A stretch of DNA of 32,335 nt from a virus. The notes under the pieces were generated by a model, which worked only from the letters and a program-made list of their open reading frames with translations, was not told the DNA's origin and did not search any database. The position numbers were made by a program, and so were the translations under genes. The stretch covers positions 1 through 32,335 of IMG/VR virus record IMGVR_UViG_3300047564_000967. One strand, written 5' to 3'. How positions within the stretch are numbered: the stretch's first letter is position 1; every line of letters starts with the position of its first letter. This document shows, piece after piece, positions 16,823-24,120 of this stretch.

Positions 16823-17272
16823 ATGTTTACGGCAGCAAAGAAGTACCAAGCAATCATAAGTGCAGGTATATTAATACTTGCAACCATGTTTGGCATACCA
16901 ATCAAATCGTATGTCAAATATGTAGACAAGCAGATAGCAACAGACGAAGACTATGTTAAGCAGACTGTTGCACCTCACTACTGGACACCCTATATGTCGA
17001 AGACATATGCTCGTGGTTACATTGCACTTGAGTATCCACAATGGGGACGCAGTGAGTGGTCAGCCTTGAAGAAACTATGGGGTAAAGAATCAGCATGGAA
17101 TCATAAGGCAGCCAACCCTAAGTCCACAGCCTATGGTGTAGCCCAAGTATTAAAGACCAAGCCTGGAACGCCCGCCCCTCTCCAGATTGAGAAGGGGCTG
17201 GCTTACATCGAACACAGATATGACAAGCCTTCAATCGCATGGTCACACTGGAGAAAGCATGGTTGGTACTAA
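16823..17272 (+). CDS. Membrane-anchored lytic transglycosylase-like protein
   Basis: 149 residues. Residues about 9-26 form a membrane anchor (YQAIISAGILILATMFGI). The C-terminal half has the lysozyme/SLT-like pattern of actinobacterial phages: KKLWGKESAWNHKAANPKST (about 83-102) then AYGVAQ, with E89 as candidate catalytic acid, and a closing AWSHWRKHGWY. It would cleave peptidoglycan glycan strands outside the membrane. It sits in the early operon, far from the CHAP endolysin, suggesting a role other than ordinary late lysis, such as wall remodelling or aiding virion release. The stop overlaps the next start (TAATG). Confidence 0.7.
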   Translation: MFTAAKKYQAIISAGILILATMFGIPIKSYVKYVDKQIATDEDYVKQTVAPHYWTPYMSKTYARGYIALEYPQWGRSEWSALKKLWGKESAWNHKAANPKSTAYGVAQVLKTKPGTPAPLQIEKGLAYIEHRYDKPSIAWSHWRKHGWY

Positions 17273-17430
17273 TGAAATACATAGTGCAAGTAGAAATCTC
17301 AGTTCAAACAGATAACGATGACAATGCTTTGTTCTGGGTGCAAGATGCTATAAAAATGTATGGCGCAAGAATGTCTATCCATCGGTGGATAGATACACGA
17401 CTAGAAGGAGAGAGAAACAATGACAACTAA
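17272..17430 (+). CDS. Small hypothetical protein
   Basis: 52 residues from ATG 17272, which shares TAATG with the transglycosylase stop; a longer in-frame start at 17239 would overlap that gene by 34 bases and is less likely. The first strand (MKYIVQVEISVQ) and helix (NALFWVQDAIKMYGARM) resemble a small alpha/beta fold. An 11-base overlap with the following gene suggests coupling. Not recognised. Confidence 0.5.
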   Translation: MKYIVQVEISVQTDNDDNALFWVQDAIKMYGARMSIHRWIDTRLEGERNNDN

Positions 17431-17905
17431 AGAAAACGAATACAAGACACTAGAAAACAATGAAGATGTCAGCATCCAACGCGAAGGCGCTGAGTTGATT
17501 GATGAATTCTTCTCATCATTCGTACCATTGAATATGGATGAGGTTACAACTACACGTGTGCTTTACTATCTGACAGACATTCAGGTACGTGACTTCGCAC
17601 TCGGTATCATGGGTAAGTATGGCGAAGAGAAGACTCTCGCTGTACTGGAACACCTACTAGACAACGCACCAACCGACACACCATATGTCAATGCACCAGC
17701 AGCATTGCTTGCTCAGTATCAGTATGAACTAGGCAAGACAGCAGATGCATTCCTAACACTAACAAATGCACAGCCAAGTTACTCTCTTGCTAGATTACTT
17801 AGCCGTGTATTCCAAGTAAACTGGGACCCTAAATCATTTGCTCGTATGCGTGAAGAACTACACCCACAGGTGGTAAAGAATATCTTCGGAGATGAGGCTA
17901 ACTAA
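17420..17905 (+). CDS. DUF4192-like protein
   Basis: 161 residues. The C-terminal part reads like DUF4192, an actinobacterial family of unknown function: PYVNAPAALLAQYQYELGKT (about 93-112), then AFLTLTNAQPSYSLARLLSR. The full family is longer, so this is a short phage version keeping the TPR-like C-terminal helices. The N-terminal half (residues 25-90) is acidic and helical. It strengthens the case for an actinobacterial host. GGAGAG precedes ATG 17420. Confidence 0.65.
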   Translation: MTTKENEYKTLENNEDVSIQREGAELIDEFFSSFVPLNMDEVTTTRVLYYLTDIQVRDFALGIMGKYGEEKTLAVLEHLLDNAPTDTPYVNAPAALLAQYQYELGKTADAFLTLTNAQPSYSLARLLSRVFQVNWDPKSFARMREELHPQVVKNIFGDEAN

Positions 17906-17907
17906 TC

Positions 17908-18264
17908 ATGGGATTAGATATGTATTTATATCGTAAAGATACAGAGCAAGTAGCATATTGGCGCAAGGCTAATGCTATTCATGGTTGGATTATTGAAGAG
18001 ACAGGAGCAGTAGATAACTGCGACCCTATTCATATAAGCAAACCATTACTTATCAGACTACGTGATACATGTGCTGAAGTTCTACGAGTACAGACAGCAG
18101 ACTATGCTGAAGAACTACTGCCACCTAGTAGTGGATTCTTCTTTGGCAGTCAGGAAGTTGATGACTGGTACTGGGAAAACATTAAAGAGACAGTTGAAAG
18201 ATTAAATGATATTATAGATAACAGTTCGGAAGACCAAGAGTTCGAGTACCACGCATCGTGGTAA
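17908..18264 (+). CDS. Conserved MGLDMYL-family phage protein
   Basis: 118 residues opening with MGLDMYLYRKDTEQVAYWRK then ANAIHGW, and with a C-terminal SSGFFFGSQEVDDWYWENIK. I recognise this as a small family found across many unrelated phages, with no known function. The family's near-invariant Tyr-Trp-Arg-Lys and Gly-Phe-Phe-Phe-Gly blocks are both intact. No signal peptide, cysteine pair or membrane segment. It sits between DUF4192 and DUF932 genes, two bases after the previous stop. Confidence 0.75.
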   Translation: MGLDMYLYRKDTEQVAYWRKANAIHGWIIEETGAVDNCDPIHISKPLLIRLRDTCAEVLRVQTADYAEELLPPSSGFFFGSQEVDDWYWENIKETVERLNDIIDNSSEDQEFEYHASW

Positions 18265-18285
18265 CAACAACAGAAGGAGAGAACA

Positions 18286-19308
18286 ATGCAACAAGTAACA
18301 GAAGAATACAATAACAAATCACTGGCTAAACTAAACAGACAGGCTTGGACTAGAGCAGGCGTTGCAGTCAACGCTGGCTCTGCATCTGAAGCAGCAAAGC
18401 AGGCTGGTCTTGATTGGAATGTAATGCTTGCAGATATGCAGGCATATGTTTCTAATAAGGTCAACGAGTTCGAGTCAGTAACAGATTACTATCCTGTCCC
18501 TAAAAAGCAGGCAGTAATTAAACTTGGCAAAGACAATGACAACCAAGTGATTGGTGTAGTCGGTGACAAGTATAAGATTGTGCAGAACATGGAAGTATTC
18601 AGCGCATTAGATACGCTAGTAGATTCAGGCGATGCACGATACACAGCAGCAGGTGAGTACAATAACGGTGCTAACATCTGGATGGTTATGGAACTACCTA
18701 TTGGTGTAAACGTAGCCAATGACCCACATGCTGCATTCCTGCTAGTGCAATCATCACATGATGGTTCATGTGCAGTACGCATTCGTCCTATCATTGAGCG
18801 TTTGTTCTGCTCTAATCAAATCAACAAGTTGATTAAGGGTAAGAAGACAAACGACTTTACTTATGTTATGAAGCACACAACTAATTCAGAGTTGTCTGTT
18901 CAAGACATTCGTAACATCACCCAACTTACATACCAGGCAATCGAAGAGTATGAAGTAACAGCAAGCGGTTTGCTTAAGCGTGAGGTATCAGCAGCGCAAG
19001 TACGCGATTACTTCAAGCGTGTATGGGCGCTGCCTTCTACTGTAGAGGACAAGCCATACCACCTACTCACCCAAGGTGAGCGCAGACAACAGACTATTGC
19101 TATCACCGCACGCGACAAAGCGTGGCAGGTATACAATGAATCAGAAACACAAGCCAACATTAAAGGTACAGCCTTTGGTGCATGGCAAGCAGTGGTAGAA
19201 TACGCAGACCATCATGCATCGGGCGGCTCCGAACGGCTCGCCGTTGCCGCCCTCAGTGGACGCAGTGATGGCATCAAAAACAAAGCACTAGAGTTGGTGC
19301 TTGCATAG
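18286..19308 (+). CDS. DUF932 (phage/plasmid-like) protein
   Basis: 340 residues, matching the DUF932 / TIGR03299 phage-plasmid family in length and pattern. Seen: PVPKKQAVIKLGKDNDNQ, then VIGVVGDKYKIVQNMEVFSA, a central NIWMVMELP strand and the CSNQINKL motif near residue 174 (the family usually has a Cys-x-Asn pair here). The C-terminus GRSDGIKNKALELVLA is also typical. Function is unproven, though the family is often near replication or recombination genes. GGAGAG precedes ATG 18286. Confidence 0.8.
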   Translation: MQQVTEEYNNKSLAKLNRQAWTRAGVAVNAGSASEAAKQAGLDWNVMLADMQAYVSNKVNEFESVTDYYPVPKKQAVIKLGKDNDNQVIGVVGDKYKIVQNMEVFSALDTLVDSGDARYTAAGEYNNGANIWMVMELPIGVNVANDPHAAFLLVQSSHDGSCAVRIRPIIERLFCSNQINKLIKGKKTNDFTYVMKHTTNSELSVQDIRNITQLTYQAIEEYEVTASGLLKREVSAAQVRDYFKRVWALPSTVEDKPYHLLTQGERRQQTIAITARDKAWQVYNESETQANIKGTAFGAWQAVVEYADHHASGGSERLAVAALSGRSDGIKNKALELVLA

Positions 19309-19421
19309 TATTAGCATAGTGAACCAGCGTAAGGTGATGTGAAGACCACCGAGATGCAGGTAGTTTATGCTAAAGCGCAGAACTTATGTCGTTACTTCCT
19401 ATTTCTCCATAAGGGACACCT

Positions 19422-19456
19422 CACTGGGTTGCTCCGCCAGTGGCGCACACGGAGCA
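19422..19456 (+). promoter_or_regulatory. Two mutually exclusive hairpins in a 171-base leader
   Basis: In the gap 19309-19479, CACTGG (19422-19427) pairs with CCAGTG (19437-19442). Alternatively TGCTCCG (19430-19436), which is the loop of that hairpin, pairs with CGGAGCA (19450-19456). Both cannot form at once, and the ribosome site (GAGAGGG) lies about 15 bases on. This could be a switch or simply chance pairing. I see no gene in the gap except weak upstream in-frame extensions of the next gene. Confidence 0.3.
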
Positions 19457-19479
19457 CACACAAACAACGAGAGGGAAAC

Positions 19480-19905
19480 ATGAACACAATCACAATCGAA
19501 TCACCAATCAGTGGTGATACAATTACATACACCGAAGTTGAGATTCGTAACTTCATCAGCAAGGCAGGAGAAGTAAGTGGACTCAATGATTCAATCACCG
19601 CACACCTCAGAGAAATCCGTACGATTCGTAATGAGGTCCGTGACTTTTTCAGTGAAGGTGAATGGTCAGACGGTGAGACAACATGCAACAAAGGTGATGT
19701 CAATGCAATGCTCGAACGTATCGGCGCAACCAAACTTACAACCAAGTATCGTGGAAACTTCACCATCACTGGCACATTCGAAGTAGATGTAGAAGATGAA
19801 GATGAAATTGAAGATACAATCACTGAGAATATTTCAGTTGAGTGCTATGCTGCAGATGTAGATGTAGATAGCATTGAGTTGCATGATGTAGAAGAAGACA
19901 ACTAA
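19480..19905 (+). CDS. Acidic hypothetical protein
   Basis: 141 residues from ATG 19480, chosen because GAGAGGG precedes it; an in-frame GTG at 19339 would add 47 residues of poor quality crossing the structured leader. The protein is acidic, especially near residues 105-141 (FEVDVEDEDEIEDTITENIS). The middle is helical (LREIRTIRNEVRDFFSEGEW). The C-terminal half looks like beta strands (FTITGTFEV). Strong acidity could mimic DNA or bind a basic partner. Not recognised. The stop overlaps the next start (TAATG). Confidence 0.55.
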   Translation: MNTITIESPISGDTITYTEVEIRNFISKAGEVSGLNDSITAHLREIRTIRNEVRDFFSEGEWSDGETTCNKGDVNAMLERIGATKLTTKYRGNFTITGTFEVDVEDEDEIEDTITENISVECYAADVDVDSIELHDVEEDN

Positions 19906-20057
19906 TGCAGACACCAGTTATCACCAAGCAAATCTTTCAAGAGAAAGACGAGTATTTCTTAGTTGAAATACAAGCAGACGGAAAGATTTTTCTTAAACGC
20001 AAAGTATATGGCTGGTCAGATACATGGTCATTGCCACTTGAGGAATACAACCAATGA
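19905..20057 (+). CDS. Small beta-rich hypothetical protein
   Basis: 50 residues, tied to the previous gene by TAATG and to the next by ATGA. It reads as a short antiparallel sheet (KDEYFLVEIQADGKIFLKRK) ending in WSDTWSLPLEEYNQ. No cysteines or membrane segment. Translation is supported by the overlaps on both sides; the family is not recognised. Confidence 0.5.
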   Translation: MQTPVITKQIFQEKDEYFLVEIQADGKIFLKRKVYGWSDTWSLPLEEYNQ

Positions 20058-20146
20058 GTAGAGAGTTACAAGAAACTCTAGACCGCATGGCTGTTGCAGC
20101 CCAGATAGTATTAGACGAAATATTAAATGAGATTGAAAATGAGTAG
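20054..20146 (+). CDS. 30-residue helical mini-protein
   Basis: Thirty residues forming one acidic amphipathic helix (LQETLDRMAVAAQIVLDEIL). It overlaps the previous gene (ATGA) and the next gene by eight bases. It is probably a real translated link in the chain, but could be only a coupling ORF. Function unknown. Confidence 0.4.
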   Translation: MSRELQETLDRMAVAAQIVLDEILNEIENE

Positions 20147-20516
20147 CGCATACGTCCCATATAATGGGACTGCTGGCTGGTCAGGTACGGATACATCTAT
20201 GCAGAGAGCCATAGATAATATCCACTCTGGTCGGGAATTAAACAACCAGCAGTTAGCGTTAGCATATTTAAAACAAGCAGGTGAACTAGGGCTAACTTGG
20301 AAAGAGTTAGCCACTGAAACAGGCTGGCATCACGGCACAACAAGTGGCGTGCTATCAGTCCTTCATCAGTCAGGTGCAATCATACGATTGTATACTGCTC
20401 GTAATAGATGCAAGGTTTATGTGCATCAGAATTACAAAGGTGCTTATAATAAATATGAAACCTATAAGAAAAAAGAAAAACTTTGCCCGCATTGTGGGCA
20501 TGACATCAATGCATAA
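20139..20516 (+). CDS. Winged-helix DNA-binding protein with C-terminal zinc knuckle
   Basis: 125 residues from ATG 20139. Residues about 37-85 form a MarR/winged-helix-like unit: helix (QQLALAYLKQAGELG), turn and recognition helix (LTWKELATETGWHHGTTSGV), then wing (LHQSGAIIRLYTARNRCKVYV). The C-terminus is basic and ends CPHCGHDINA, half a zinc ribbon. Likely a sequence-specific regulator or replication-origin binder. A palindrome overlaps its stop codon and could be its own operator. An ATG at 20127 would add four residues. Confidence 0.65.
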   Translation: MSSAYVPYNGTAGWSGTDTSMQRAIDNIHSGRELNNQQLALAYLKQAGELGLTWKELATETGWHHGTTSGVLSVLHQSGAIIRLYTARNRCKVYVHQNYKGAYNKYETYKKKEKLCPHCGHDINA

Positions 20517-20530
20517 GCCGTTCCTTATGC
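20511..20530 (+). promoter_or_regulatory. Palindrome GCATAAG-n6-CTTATGC, possible operator
   Basis: GCATAAG (20511-20517) and CTTATGC (20524-20530) are perfect inverted repeats with a 6-base centre, overlapping the stop of the winged-helix gene. TATGAT (20531-20536) follows immediately and could be a -10 box, though no clear -35 is seen. A repressor bound here would block the following replication block. Confidence 0.4.
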
Positions 20531-20543
20531 TATGATGGGACAA

Positions 20544-20592
20544 CCAGTAGGGCGGTAGGTTTTTGGCTCTCTCCTTGTCCTACCCCCACTGG
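20544..20592 (+). promoter_or_regulatory. Long-stem RNA element before the nuclease gene
   Basis: CCAGT (20544-20548), GGG (20550-20552) and GGTAGG (20554-20559) pair with CCTACC (20579-20584), CCC (20585-20587) and ACTGG (20588-20592). The result is a 14-bp stem with two single-base bulges and a 19-base pyrimidine-rich loop. No T-run follows, and the ribosome site AAAGGAG is about 10 bases on. It is not a riboswitch class I recognise. Confidence 0.5.
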
Positions 20593-20612
20593 TATCTAAT
20601 CAAAGGAGAAAC

Positions 20613-21386
20613 ATGGCAGAGTTAGAAATACCTAGAGATAAGTATGGCAGACCTATGGTAGTACCACCTAAGGGTGGTAAGCCAGTGGCATATACAAGAA
20701 CAACAACAGTTGCTGGTTCATTAGATGATGGCACTGCACTTGTAGCATGGAAGTTACGCATGGCTGCAACTGGATTAACATTGCGCTCTGACTTATTGTT
20801 AGCAGCAGCAGCATCTCGTGAAGATAAGTTAGAGATGGATAAGTTAGTTGAAGATGCAATGGAAGCAGCGGGTGCTACCAAGCAGGCTACTATTGGAACA
20901 GCAATCCATTCTCTTACAGAGAAGTTAGACAGAGGTCAAGACCTCGGTCCTATCCCAGAAGATTATGTTGCAGACATACAAGCGTATGCTGATGCAACTA
21001 AAAACTTTACCAACATTCATATCGAACAGTTCTGTGTGCTAGATAAGTACAAGATTGCTGGCACACCAGACCGCATTGTCGAATACAAAGGCGAGAAATT
21101 TATCTCTGACCTTAAGACAGGCAGCATTAGTTACCCAAACAAAATCGCTATGCAGTTAGCAGTGTATGCACACGGCTTGCCGTATGACCCTGCTACGGCA
21201 ACCCGTGGCTCTTGGGGTGACATCAATACAGAGAAAGGAATCATCGTGCATCTACCAGCAGGTAGTGGACAATGTACTCTACACTTTGTAGACTTAGTTC
21301 ATGGTTGGAAAGGTATTGAACTAGCCATGAAAGTAAGAAAGCACCGCGAAAAGAAAAACATATCAACACCAATACAAGGAGAATAA
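20613..21386 (+). CDS. RecB/Cas4-like PD-(D/E)XK exonuclease
   Basis: 257 residues, matching the RecB-family/Cas4-like nucleases of actinobacterial phages. Visible core: GTAIHS (H99), an FTNIHIEQFC strand (E138), AGTPDRIVEY (D153), FISDLKTGS (D166 and K168), and the MQLAVYAHGL helix (Q181). These are the five expected positions of a RecB-like site. The iron-sulfur cysteines of true Cas4 proteins are not seen, so it is better called a RecB-like nuclease. It heads the replication/recombination block and probably trims DNA ends for recombination. TAATG links it to the next gene. Confidence 0.8.
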   Translation: MAELEIPRDKYGRPMVVPPKGGKPVAYTRTTTVAGSLDDGTALVAWKLRMAATGLTLRSDLLLAAAASREDKLEMDKLVEDAMEAAGATKQATIGTAIHSLTEKLDRGQDLGPIPEDYVADIQAYADATKNFTNIHIEQFCVLDKYKIAGTPDRIVEYKGEKFISDLKTGSISYPNKIAMQLAVYAHGLPYDPATATRGSWGDINTEKGIIVHLPAGSGQCTLHFVDLVHGWKGIELAMKVRKHREKKNISTPIQGE

Positions 21387-21850
21387 TGTCTCATTCAGAA
21401 GCACCGATTAGCATCACAGTTAAATCAGCAGCAGGTTCGCTAGTCACAGTTCGTGCTGCATCAGCAGAAGAACTTGACCAGACAATTGCAATGACACTTG
21501 CATCACTTGCATCTGCTACAGAAGAACTCGAAAAAGCAGTGCGTGGCACTGGTTTCAGCGCACCATCAGCAACTCCTATCTCACCAGCAGTTGGCTATGC
21601 AGCCAATGCGCTAGGCGGAACTGTCATTGCTGAATCATTTGCACCAGCAGCAGCACCAGCAGGCACAGGACAGCGCATGTGTCCGCATGGTTCAATGACT
21701 CGCATCCATGGACTAACAGGTAAGTTCGGTCCATACAAAGGTCACTTCTGTCCTGCTAAGCAAGGCGACCCAAGTAAATGCACAACTCAATATGTTAAGG
21801 CAGGCTCACCAGAGTTTGCTTCATTCGTAGCCGACCAAACAAAGGCATAA
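21386..21850 (+). CDS. Protein with possible zinc-binding C-terminal domain
   Basis: 154 residues. The N-terminal half is Ala/Ser-rich: a strand region (ISITVKSAAGSLVTVRAASA), a helix (DQTIAMTLASLASATEELEK), then an Ala/Pro linker to about residue 95. The C-terminal domain has CPHG, a Gly-rich segment (RIHGLTGKFGPYKGHFC) and KCTTQYV; three cysteines plus histidines could bind zinc. I have seen similar small proteins after RecB-like nucleases in actinobacterial phages, but know no function. The next gene starts at the very next base. Confidence 0.5.
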   Translation: MSHSEAPISITVKSAAGSLVTVRAASAEELDQTIAMTLASLASATEELEKAVRGTGFSAPSATPISPAVGYAANALGGTVIAESFAPAAAPAGTGQRMCPHGSMTRIHGLTGKFGPYKGHFCPAKQGDPSKCTTQYVKAGSPEFASFVADQTKA

Positions 21851-22666
21851 ATGAAAACACTACGCCGTAGCGTAGGCAAGGCAGAGGTTGGCGGGGAACC
21901 ATTACCGCCACCTTTCCAAGCCTTCGCAAGAGAAGGAATCATATTACGGCGTGCAGAAGTAACTGTAATTGCAGGCACTCCAGGTGCAGGCAAGTCCAGT
22001 ATCGCATTACATATCGCAGCAAGATTAAAACAACCAACATTATATTTCTCTGCGGATACTAATGCACATACAATGGCTATGCGATTACTCGCGCTTCGCG
22101 CACGCATTCCACAAGCACAAGCAGAACTAATGCTTAAAACACAACCAGATACAGCCGAGGCTATCTTGCGTGAGTATGGAAATATGTATTGGTCATTCGA
22201 ACCAAGTCCTACTCTCCGTGATTTAGATGAGGAAGTATCTGCATTCGAAACTATATGGGGCAGAAGCCCTACTCTTATAGTGGTAGATAATCTTATGGAC
22301 ATTGCTATTGATGGACACGAAGAGTTTGCTGGTATGAGACAGGTCATGAAAGAGTTGAAGTATCTTGCAAGAGATACCAATGCAGCAGTATTAGTATTAC
22401 ACCATACGCAGGAGAGTGCACCTGGCTATCCGTGTCAGCCACGCTCAGCGTTGCAAGGCAAGGTCGCGCAGATTCCTGCTATGGTGTTAACTGTAGGTCA
22501 GATGATGCAGGGACAGGACGCATACCTATGCGTAGCCCCTGTCAAGAATAGATACGGCAAGGCAGATGCAACTGGTAACACATACATATCGTTATCATTT
22601 GAGCCTGGCTCTATGTATCTAGAAGATGTAGTCCGCGACTATAGACAGGCAGAAATGACACCATGA
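21851..22666 (+). CDS. DnaB/RecA-type replicative helicase ATPase
   Basis: 271 residues: a stand-alone RecA-fold ATPase resembling the DnaB C-terminal domain without the N-terminal primase-binding domain. Walker A is GTPGAGKS (42-49). Walker B is LIVVDN (about 142-147), followed by a DnaB-like LAR helix and VLVLHHTQES (sensor region, about 185-195). The later KNRYGKADATG matches the helicase Lys-Asn-Arg element. Directly downstream lie a resolvase-like nuclease and the primase, so it is the likely replicative helicase. It overlaps the next gene by four bases. Confidence 0.8.
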   Translation: MKTLRRSVGKAEVGGEPLPPPFQAFAREGIILRRAEVTVIAGTPGAGKSSIALHIAARLKQPTLYFSADTNAHTMAMRLLALRARIPQAQAELMLKTQPDTAEAILREYGNMYWSFEPSPTLRDLDEEVSAFETIWGRSPTLIVVDNLMDIAIDGHEEFAGMRQVMKELKYLARDTNAAVLVLHHTQESAPGYPCQPRSALQGKVAQIPAMVLTVGQMMQGQDAYLCVAPVKNRYGKADATGNTYISLSFEPGSMYLEDVVRDYRQAEMTP

Positions 22667-23019
22667 GTAGCGCAGCCAAAGCCAAAGGCTCAGGAGCAGA
22701 GCGAGATGTAGTTAAGTATCTAAAAGAGAACGGCTTCCAATATGCTGACAGGCGACTGGCTGGCGCAACACTAGACAAGGGTGACATATCAGGTATACCT
22801 GGAGTTACAATTGAAATCAAGAACCATGCTAAGATGGACTTAGCAGGGTGGACAGAAGAGTTGATAGTCGAGATGGCTAACGACAAGGCATGGACAGGCG
22901 TAGTGTGGCACAAGCGCAAGGGTAGGGGAAGTCCTGGCGATTGGTACTGCACTATGCCTGGTCATGTATGGCTAGACCTATTAAAGAGAGCCTTAAACAA
23001 TGGAGAAACCAAGCATTGA
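22663..23019 (+). CDS. Holliday-junction-resolvase-like nuclease
   Basis: 118 residues with the Hjc/VRR-like PD-(D/E)XK arrangement: E13 in GSGAERDVVKYL, D41 in LDKGDISGIPG, and E51-x-K53 in VTIEIKNH. The conserved ADRRLAGATLDKGD segment matches small phage resolvases. It would cut branched DNA after recombination or before packaging. It overlaps the helicase stop by four bases (ATGA) and the primase start by 20. Confidence 0.75.
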   Translation: MSSAAKAKGSGAERDVVKYLKENGFQYADRRLAGATLDKGDISGIPGVTIEIKNHAKMDLAGWTEELIVEMANDKAWTGVVWHKRKGRGSPGDWYCTMPGHVWLDLLKRALNNGETKH

Positions 23020-23377
23020 AGAATACCTGCACTACATAGGTGCAGAGACACCAGCGATAGGTGCTGGTTGGCGTAAGATGAAGTGCTGCTTTCATCTTGA
23101 TAGTCACGCAAGTGCAGCAGTAAACTACGATAAGAACGCTTTTGTCTGCCACGGTTGTGGAGTTAAAGGCGATGTCTATTCGTTAATCATGTATAAAGAG
23201 GGAGTTAATTTCCGTGAGGCTAAACAATTCGCAGAGACAGTTCTTACTGCAGGCAACACAGAGGTACGCAGCAGCGATAGAAAGCGCGAGCGACTATCTG
23301 TCAAACCGTCATCTCTCGGTAGACGAGGCAAAAGTCTTTCACTTGGGAGTGGTCGAAGACCCGCTTCCAGGGCATGA
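23000..23377 (+). CDS. DnaG-type primase, zinc-finger part (split gene)
   Basis: 125 residues. The N-terminus is a DnaG/CHC2 zinc finger: C29-x2-H32, then 17 residues, then C50-x2-C53 (KCCFH and FVCHGCGVKGDVYSLI). It continues as EGVNFREAKQFAETV, typical of the link after the finger. From about residue 90 the sequence turns Arg/Ser-rich and low quality, while good coding resumes in the next frame. So either the full primase needs a +1 (or -2) shift near 23250-23275, or the finger acts as a separate protein. Confidence 0.75.
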   Translation: MEKPSIEEYLHYIGAETPAIGAGWRKMKCCFHLDSHASAAVNYDKNAFVCHGCGVKGDVYSLIMYKEGVNFREAKQFAETVLTAGNTEVRSSDRKRERLSVKPSSLGRRGKSLSLGSGRRPASRA

Positions 23378-23849
23378 ACCATATAGGGGCAGGCTTGCTA
23401 TCCCATACATCACGCCATCAGGCGTAGTAGATATTAGATTCCGTGACCTAACAGGTACACACGATGCTAAGTATATGGGATTAGTTGGTGCTGAAACTAC
23501 TATGTTTAATACGCAAGCAGTCTTTGCTGCCGACAGTTACATATGTGTCACCGAAGGTGAGTTCGATTGTATTATGATGGGTACTAAGACACAGCACCCG
23601 ACAGTTGGTATTCCAGGAGCAAACAACTGGAAGAAACACTATGCTAAAATCTTAGATGATTTTGAAACAGTCATTGTCTTAGCCGATGGCGATGCCCCTG
23701 GCTTAGAGTTTGGCAAGAAGATTAGCCGTGAACTAGGTAATGTTAATATCATCAGCATGCCAGACGGTGAAGATGTAAACTCTATGATGATAAAGAAGGG
23801 GAGTGAATGGATTGACGAACGAATCCGAGAATGTATTGCCAATGGATGA
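23214..23849 (+). CDS. DnaG-type primase, TOPRIM part (split gene)
   Basis: 211 residues in the frame one base on from the finger ORF, overlapping it by 164 bases. Good coding begins near YAAAIESASDYLSNRHLS (residues 18-35). The TOPRIM domain shows VTEGEFD (E114) and VLADGDAPG (D158, D160), the metal-binding residues for primer synthesis. Possible starts are GTG 23214 or a frameshift from the upstream ORF. The C-terminal helicase-binding domain of bacterial DnaG is absent, as is common in phages. Confidence 0.8.
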   Translation: MRLNNSQRQFLLQATQRYAAAIESASDYLSNRHLSVDEAKVFHLGVVEDPLPGHEPYRGRLAIPYITPSGVVDIRFRDLTGTHDAKYMGLVGAETTMFNTQAVFAADSYICVTEGEFDCIMMGTKTQHPTVGIPGANNWKKHYAKILDDFETVIVLADGDAPGLEFGKKISRELGNVNIISMPDGEDVNSMMIKKGSEWIDERIRECIANG

Positions 23850-24120
23850 TAGTTTCTGGGAGCATGCTGACCATTTAGATTTTGATATGATTATACAATT
23901 GTCTGAGCAAAAGCATCTTAATATTCTTCATGCTCTGCATGATGTATACCTAGCCATAGATGAAGACCCAGACGAAGCCAAGTTCCTTGTCACTGGTATA
24001 GCAGCCCTTATGCTGTCATCCAAGTATGGCAAGACAGATGATGTATACAATGAGATAGTAGTACAGATAGCCAAGAAAGACATGGACATAGAACTAAGGG
24101 AGTTACTTAATGAAGGATAG
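23842..24120 (+). CDS. Small acidic helical protein
   Basis: 92 residues from ATG 23842, overlapping the primase stop; alternative in-frame starts at GTG 23803 and TTG 23812 would lengthen it by up to 13 residues, and ribosome sites do not decide. Mostly acidic helix (LHDVYLAIDEDPDEAKFLVT, then GIAALMLSSKYGKTDDVYNE). No cysteines. It could be a primase or helicase partner by position, but the family is not recognised. Overlaps the next gene by 11 bases. Confidence 0.55.
   Translation: MDDSFWEHADHLDFDMIIQLSEQKHLNILHALHDVYLAIDEDPDEAKFLVTGIAALMLSSKYGKTDDVYNEIVVQIAKKDMDIELRELLNEG

Noticed and set aside
20613-21386. CRISPR-associated Cas4
   Set aside because: No iron-sulfur cysteines, no cas1/cas2 neighbours and no repeat array; a phage RecB-like nuclease fits better.
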